A stretch of 64,000 nucleotides of DNA from Proteocatella sp041738345 (lineage in GTDB: Bacteria; Bacillota; Clostridia; Peptostreptococcales; Filifactoraceae): positions 186,001-250,000 of the forward strand of contig JBGSPX010000059.1 in assembly GCA_041738345.1 (NCBI GenBank), written 5' to 3'. Numbering within the stretch: position 1 is the stretch's first letter; every line of letters begins with the position of its first letter. Below, piece by piece: positions 59,702 to 64,000 of the stretch. The notes beneath the pieces were generated by a model. That model saw only the letters and a list, made by a program, of their open reading frames with translations. It searched no databases and was not told the origin of the DNA. Both the position numbers and the translations under genes were made by a program.

Positions 59702-59814
59702 GCAGAGTAGGTATTATGCGTTAAGTGCTACAGAGATGGGAAGTTGCTCTGTGGACGAAGGACATACTCAAATCTCAAGGGTATTGTCTGCGATGTAATA
59801 CTGCGTCCGCTGAG
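59702..59814 (+). ncRNA. Tetrahydrofolate riboswitch
   Basis: The leader shows the THF aptamer pattern: AGAGTAGGTATTATGCGTTAAGTG near the 5' end, GGGAAGTTGCTCTGTGGACGA in the middle and CGATGTAATACTGCGTCCGC at the 3' end, where TAATACTGCGTCCG faces GAGTAGGTATTATGCG. The closing stem abuts the folT ribosome site (GAGGAGG, 59813-59819), so control is probably at translation start. Confidence 0.85.
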
Positions 59815-59822
59815 GAGGAAAA

Positions 59823-60374
59823 ATGAATAAAAGTATTAACACAGTGAATGTGCGAGCAAAAAGAGGGAGCAATGTACAGGCCTTAGTTTTTAGTGCACTT
59901 CTTGTTGCTTCAAGTGTTGTTTTTACCAGATTTTTAGGCTTTATGGCCTTTGGTGGTGCGGTAAGGATAAGCTTTGGTGGGCTTCCAATTGCACTTGCTG
60001 GAGCTTTGCTTGGCCCTTTCTGGGGTGGAATGACTGGTATGGTAGCTGATCTTTTGGGAGCGACGCTTTTCCCACAAGGCGCTTATTTCCCTGGTTTTAC
60101 CTTGACCTCAACTTTACTTGGAGTTATTCCAGGAATTGTACTTTACTCAAGAAAGCCATCTATGAAATGGATTGCGCTTTCGTGTCTTTTAAGTGCCGTT
60201 ATATGCTCACTTGTACTCAATACATTTTGGCTGACAATACTTTTGAAAAAAGGTTTTTTGGTACTTTTACCTACAAGAACAGTTTCTGCGCTAACGATTG
60301 CAACTATTGAAGCTGTACTTCTGAAAGTACTACTTACTGCTTTTTATGGCAGGATTGGAAAACTGAAAAATTAA
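59823..60374 (+). CDS. folT: Folate ECF transporter substrate-binding protein FolT
   Basis: Membrane S-component of 183 residues with six helices. Typical stretches are RISFGGLPIALAGALLGPFWGGMTGMVADLLGATLFPQGAYFPGFTLTS and NTFWLTILLKKGFLVLLPTR. It imports folates together with a shared EcfAAT module that is not in the window. Control by a tetrahydrofolate riboswitch and linkage with formate-tetrahydrofolate ligase support folate as substrate. Confidence 0.93.
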   Translation: MNKSINTVNVRAKRGSNVQALVFSALLVASSVVFTRFLGFMAFGGAVRISFGGLPIALAGALLGPFWGGMTGMVADLLGATLFPQGAYFPGFTLTSTLLGVIPGIVLYSRKPSMKWIALSCLLSAVICSLVLNTFWLTILLKKGFLVLLPTRTVSALTIATIEAVLLKVLLTAFYGRIGKLKN

Positions 60375-60431
60375 GACTATTATTTAGAACTATTATGGGA
60401 ACTATTGATTAGTTAATTTTAGGAGGCGATT

Positions 60432-62111
60432 ATGAGTTTTAAATCTGATATTGAAATTGCACAAGAAGCAGTTCCTTGTGATATAAGGGAAATTGCTAAA
60501 AAGCTTGGTCTTTGTGAAGATGACCTTGAGCTTTATGGAAAGTATAAGGCAAAGCTAGACTATAATCTACTTAAGAAGTCAAGTGCTAAGAAAGCGAAGC
60601 TCATACTTACTACCGCTATAAATCCAACTCCTGCTGGTGAAGGAAAAACAACCACTACTATAGGCCTTTCTGATGCGCTTTCCAGGCTTGGAAAAAATAC
60701 GATGGTCGCACTTAGAGAACCCTCTTTAGGTCCAGTTTTTGGAGTTAAGGGTGGCGCAGCTGGTGGTGGCTATGCACAGGTTATTCCTATGGAAGATATA
60801 AACCTTCATTTTACTGGTGATTTTCATGCTATAGGGGCTGCAAACAATCTTTTAGCGGCACTTATAGATAATCATATACATCAGGGAAATGCCCTTGATA
60901 TAGATATTAGAAGAATTACATGGAAGCGTTGTATGGATATGAACGACCGTCAGCTTCGATTTATTACAGATGGACTTGGTGGAAAAGCTAATGGAATGCC
61001 TAGAGAAGATGGGTTTGATATAACGGTAGCCTCTGAAGTAATGGCAGCTTTTTGTTTAGCTAATGATATATCAGATTTAAAAGAGCGCCTTGGTAAAATA
61101 ATAATTGGCTATTCTAGAAGTGGCAGTCCTATTACTGCAGGTCAATTAGAGGCTAATGGTGCTATGGCTGCGCTTTTAAAGGATGCGCTTAAACCTAATC
61201 TTGTTCAGACTCTTGAAAAAACCCCTGCGTTTATACATGGGGGCCCATTCGCTAATATTGCGCATGGCTGTAACTCTGTAATTGCTACTAAGATGGCTAT
61301 GCACTTTGCTGATTATGTAGTTACAGAAGCTGGTTTTGGAGCTGATTTAGGCGCTGAAAAATTTATAGATATAAAATGTCGTATGGCAGATATAAAGCCT
61401 GATGCCGTAGTAATTGTAGCTACTGTAAGAGCGCTTAAATACAATGGCGGCGTTAAAAAAGATATGCTTGGCGAAGAGAATTTAGAAGCACTTGAAAATG
61501 GACTTCCAAATCTTCTAAAACATGTCGAAAATATAACTCAAGTTTTCAAATTGCCTGCAGTAGTGGCTATAAACCGTTTCCCACTTGATACTGAGGCTGA
61601 ACTTGAACTCGTACGTCAAAAATGTAGTGAACTTGGCGTAAATGTAGCGCTTTCTGAGGTTTGGGCAAAAGGCGGTGAAGGTGGCGAGGAGCTTGCTAAA
61701 CAGGTGCTTTCACTTATTGAAAATGCATCTTCTGATAATTTTGAATATGCATATGACCTTGAACTTGGCCTAAAGGATAAGATAGAAACTATCGCAAAAA
61801 GAATTTATGGCGCAGATGGTGTGGATTATCTTCCAGCTGCCCTTAAACAGATTGCTGAAATTGAAGCCCTAGGGTTTTCAAAGGTACCTGTATGTATGGC
61901 TAAAACTCAGTATTCTTTAACCGATGACCAAACTAAACTAGGTCGACCTCAAGGATTTAGAATAACTGTTAAAAATGTAAAAATATCTGCCGGTGCAGGT
62001 TTTGCCGTAGTCCTTACAGGTGAGATTATGACCATGCCAGGGCTTCCAAAAGTTCCTGCGGCTAATAGAATAGATGTAGATGAAAATGGAAAAATAGCAG
62101 GATTATTCTAA
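60432..62111 (+). CDS. fhs: Formate-tetrahydrofolate ligase
   Basis: ATP-dependent ligase of 559 residues that makes 10-formyl-tetrahydrofolate for purine synthesis, formyl-Met-tRNA and, in acetogens, the methyl branch of the Wood-Ljungdahl pathway. Key stretches: the P-loop PTPAGEGKTTTTIGLSDAL, REPSLGPVFGVKGGAAGGGYAQV, HFTGDFHAIGAANNLLAA, FIHGGPFANIAHGCNS, EAGFGADLGAEKFIDIKCR. Length matches clostridial FTHFS. AGGAGG precedes the ATG. It follows folT by 57 bases, without a visible terminator, and is probably co-transcribed. Confidence 0.96.
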   Translation: MSFKSDIEIAQEAVPCDIREIAKKLGLCEDDLELYGKYKAKLDYNLLKKSSAKKAKLILTTAINPTPAGEGKTTTTIGLSDALSRLGKNTMVALREPSLGPVFGVKGGAAGGGYAQVIPMEDINLHFTGDFHAIGAANNLLAALIDNHIHQGNALDIDIRRITWKRCMDMNDRQLRFITDGLGGKANGMPREDGFDITVASEVMAAFCLANDISDLKERLGKIIIGYSRSGSPITAGQLEANGAMAALLKDALKPNLVQTLEKTPAFIHGGPFANIAHGCNSVIATKMAMHFADYVVTEAGFGADLGAEKFIDIKCRMADIKPDAVVIVATVRALKYNGGVKKDMLGEENLEALENGLPNLLKHVENITQVFKLPAVVAINRFPLDTEAELELVRQKCSELGVNVALSEVWAKGGEGGEELAKQVLSLIENASSDNFEYAYDLELGLKDKIETIAKRIYGADGVDYLPAALKQIAEIEALGFSKVPVCMAKTQYSLTDDQTKLGRPQGFRITVKNVKISAGAGFAVVLTGEIMTMPGLPKVPAANRIDVDENGKIAGLF

Positions 62112-62134
62112 CCATAGATATATTTTAAAATTAA

Positions 62135-62160
62135 GGTGGCAAATTTTGCCATCTTTTTTT
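62135..62160 (+). terminator. Terminator after fhs
   Basis: GGTGGCA pairs with TGCCATC, followed by eight T residues, about 20 bases after the fhs stop. Confidence 0.8.
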
Positions 62161-62164
62161 GGCA

Positions 62165-62191
62165 AAAAAAAAGCGACATAGTCGCTTTTTT
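62165..62191. terminator. Second, bidirectional terminator between fhs and the chemoreceptor gene
   Basis: AAAAAAGCGAC-ATA-GTCGCTTTTTT is a perfect stem with A and T runs, able to stop transcription from both sides. It lies about 30 bases beyond the chemoreceptor stop on the minus strand. Confidence 0.8.
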
Positions 62192-62222
62192 AAAATGACG
62201 CTGCCTACTGGCAACCTCTTTA

Positions 62223-64000
62223 TTATCCTATTTCGTTAAATTCAATACCTTCTTTTAAGGTGAATTTTGCAATTTCCTCTTGAAGTATACTTGATTGACT
62301 TGAAAGTTCTTCACTCGCTGCGGCGCTTTCTTCCGCTGTGGCTGAATTTGCTTGTACTACAGATGAAATTTGGTTAACTCCATTTGTAATCTGTGCAATC
62401 GTACTAGCCTGTGCTTGAGATGCATTTGTAATTTCTTCTACTGCCGAAATTACTTGTTCTGCATTTTCTGCCACTTGCTCTATTGCCTCTGCCGTCTCTT
62501 TTGCTATACTTGTCCCATCATTTACTGATCTTACTGTATCTTCTATAAGCATTGTAGTGTCTTTTGCCGCTTCTGCCGATTTTCCTGCTAGATTTCTCAC
62601 TTCATCTGCAACTACTGCAAAGCCTTTGCCTGCTTCGCCTGCTCTTGCCGCCTCTACGGCTGCATTAAGTGCTAGAATATTCGTTTGAAACGCAATATCT
62701 TCTATCACTTTTATTATCTTGTGTATCTCTACAGATTTGTCAGATATATCATTTATAGACACCATCATCTTCTGCATTTTCTGATTAGTATTCTCTAGTT
62801 CACTTCCAACAGATGAGGTTATATTATTTACCTTTTGCGCATTTTCTGCATTTTTTTGAATTTTATCTGAAATCTCAGTTATAGCTGCAGATAATTCCTC
62901 TATTGAGCTTGCTTGTTCTGAAGCTCCTTCTGCTAAAGTTTGGGCACTCGCTGATACCTGCTCTGCTCCCGCATTTACTTGTTCTGCTGAACCCTTTATA
63001 TTTCCAAGTGTATGACTTAATGAAACCGCAATATTCAGAATTGAATCCTCTATCGGTTTAAATACCCCTGGATATTCTCTGTCTCTATGAAGGTCAAAAT
63101 AACCCTCTGACAGTTTTTCAAGTCCTCTTGAAGCATCTTCTATTATATCCTTTGTAAAGCTGCTCATAGTTCTTATACTATCTGCTAGCACACCAAGTTC
63201 ATCCTCAGACTGATGTGTAACTACTACATCATAATCCCCTACTGCCATTTGCTTAGCTGCAAGCTCTATTTCAGTTATAGGTGCTGTTATTTTTGCCGTA
63301 AATCTTATTATCATAAGCGCTGCAAGTACAAAGAATGCTGCTGATATAGCTAGACATAAAATAGCTGTCATATAAATTTGCTTCATAAATTCATACTTTT
63401 CTACAGAAACTCCCATTACCCATTTAGTCCCTTCTATCGGTACAAAGAAACCTAGGAATTTAGTTTTATTATAGGTATACTCTCCATTCGAAACTTCTCC
63501 ATTCAAAGCTTTTTGCTCAATTTCCGCCAAAGCTTTGAGCTTAGAATCAGATTTTGCAGCTTCTATCATATTCTCTTGCTTCGCTACAACCTGTTCATCT
63601 TCAAAAGCTATCGTAGTTCCATTCTCATCCAATATAAGTGCTACTCCTGTTTCCCCTACATCTATCTTCTCTGTCATTCTTGAAAGGAACATTGCATCCA
63701 TTTTGGCATAAGCTACTCCTACAACTTTCGTGTTATAAAGACCATCCTTCCATAGTGGTGCAGTTACTATAATAACTTGTCTTGAGCCATCTAATACAGG
63801 TGACGATATGTAAGTTTCACCTTTCATAGCCGTTTCAAATGATTCCGTTCCAGAAATACTTCCATTCATAAGTGTCTGCCCACTACTATCTGATACATCA
63901 AGCGCTAACATCTTATATCGCTCTATCTTGGTGTCAATTATCTCCATTTTTGCTTTTTTTGAGATATTTGGATTCGAAAGCCTTGCAATCGCTCCAATCT
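62223..64000 (-). CDS. Methyl-accepting chemotaxis protein (partial, 5' end off window)
   Basis: Chemoreceptor truncated by the window edge: the frame is still open at base 64000 (IGAIARLSNPNISKKAK precedes the first internal Met at 63947), so the N-terminal membrane helix and part of the sensor are missing. The visible part has the distal half of an extracellular dCache-type sensor, a membrane helix (about residues 190-212 counted from that Met), a HAMP domain, and a long coiled-coil signalling domain with the conserved tip EDIAFQTNILALNAAVEAARAGEAGKGFAVVADEVRNLA. It transmits ligand signals to CheA/CheW; no other che genes are in the window. Confidence 0.94.
   Translation of the reverse strand, partial: IGAIARLSNPNISKKAKMEIIDTKIERYKMLALDVSDSSGQTLMNGSISGTESFETAMKGETYISSPVLDGSRQVIIVTAPLWKDGLYNTKVVGVAYAKMDAMFLSRMTEKIDVGETGVALILDENGTTIAFEDEQVVAKQENMIEAAKSDSKLKALAEIEQKALNGEVSNGEYTYNKTKFLGFFVPIEGTKWVMGVSVEKYEFMKQIYMTAILCLAISAAFFVLAALMIIRFTAKITAPITEIELAAKQMAVGDYDVVVTHQSEDELGVLADSIRTMSSFTKDIIEDASRGLEKLSEGYFDLHRDREYPGVFKPIEDSILNIAVSLSHTLGNIKGSAEQVNAGAEQVSASAQTLAEGASEQASSIEELSAAITEISDKIQKNAENAQKVNNITSSVGSELENTNQKMQKMMVSINDISDKSVEIHKIIKVIEDIAFQTNILALNAAVEAARAGEAGKGFAVVADEVRNLAGKSAEAAKDTTMLIEDTVRSVNDGTSIAKETAEAIEQVAENAEQVISAVEEITNASQAQASTIAQITNGVNQISSVVQANSATAEESAAASEELSSQSSILQEEIAKFTLKEGIEFNEIG

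Noticed and set aside
1..64000. CRISPR arrays, prophage, insertion sequences or rRNA genes
   Set aside because: No regularly spaced repeats, transposase or phage structural genes, or rRNA sequence were seen; only one tRNA is present.

Overview
The window comes from a low-GC, strictly anaerobic member of the Firmicutes, most likely class Clostridia. The evidence is AT-rich DNA with purine-rich ribosome binding sites, a WalRK/YycHI system, LrgAB, an anaerobic (early cobalt insertion) cobalamin pathway, formate-tetrahydrofolate ligase, hybrid cluster protein, rubrerythrin with PerR, and an acyl-CoA dehydratase activator. No rRNA, CRISPR array, prophage or insertion sequence is visible. The genus cannot be fixed from the sequence alone.

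Layout. 1-3.3 kb: the 5' two thirds of glgB (runs off the left edge), a divergent pyridoxal-kinase-like gene, and an HD-GYP response regulator with a damaged 5' end. 3.4-12.7 kb: one minus-strand maltodextrin operon (binding lipoprotein, MalF/MalG permeases, LacI-type repressor, MalQ, MsmK/UgpC ATPase, glycogen phosphorylase). It starts at a consensus promoter followed by tandem LacI-type operators. 12.8-20 kb: a HigBA locus whose toxin is internally deleted, hcp with a CRP/FNR-type site, an SLH-domain secreted protein, a LuxR-like regulator, tRNA-Ser(GGA), and a BlaI-GDT1 pair. 20-26.6 kb: perR-rbr, then the wal operon, which carries an extra secreted protein and an internal promoter with a perfect WalR box.

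26.7-40 kb: bioY-bioB-bioDA (a BioD-BioA fusion), lrgAB-uppP, two cyclic-di-GMP proteins, a TPR protein, a HAD phosphatase, an orphan dehydratase activator and a secreted transglutaminase-like protein. 40-55 kb: one long minus-strand operon behind a cobalamin riboswitch. It encodes cobalt uptake (CbiMN, CbiQ, CbiO) and every step from 5-aminolevulinate to cobyrinic acid (HemB, HemC-CobA-HemD fusion, CbiJ-SirC fusion, CbiX, CbiL, CbiH, CbiF, CbiG, CbiD, CbiET, CbiC). CbiA and later genes are not in the window. 55-59.6 kb: a two-component system divergent from a LanFEG/Cpr-type antimicrobial-peptide ABC exporter. 59.7-62.1 kb: a tetrahydrofolate riboswitch, folT and fhs. 62.2-64 kb: a chemoreceptor cut by the right edge.

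Themes. The genes serve glycan storage and use, vitamin and cofactor supply (B12, biotin, folate, possibly B6), envelope stress sensing (Wal, Lrg, Cpr, UppP), oxidative and nitrosative defence, and cyclic-di-GMP signalling. Most genes are ordinary members of known families. The unusual points are the multi-domain fusions in the tetrapyrrole and biotin pathways, two damaged genes (HigB and the HD-GYP regulator), a GDT1 transporter with a Cys-rich tail under a BlaI repressor, a WalR-controlled promoter inside the wal operon, and a 21-bp perfect inverted repeat that carries the biotin promoter. No clearly new system was found; the BlaI-GDT1 pair and the extra wal gene are the best candidates.
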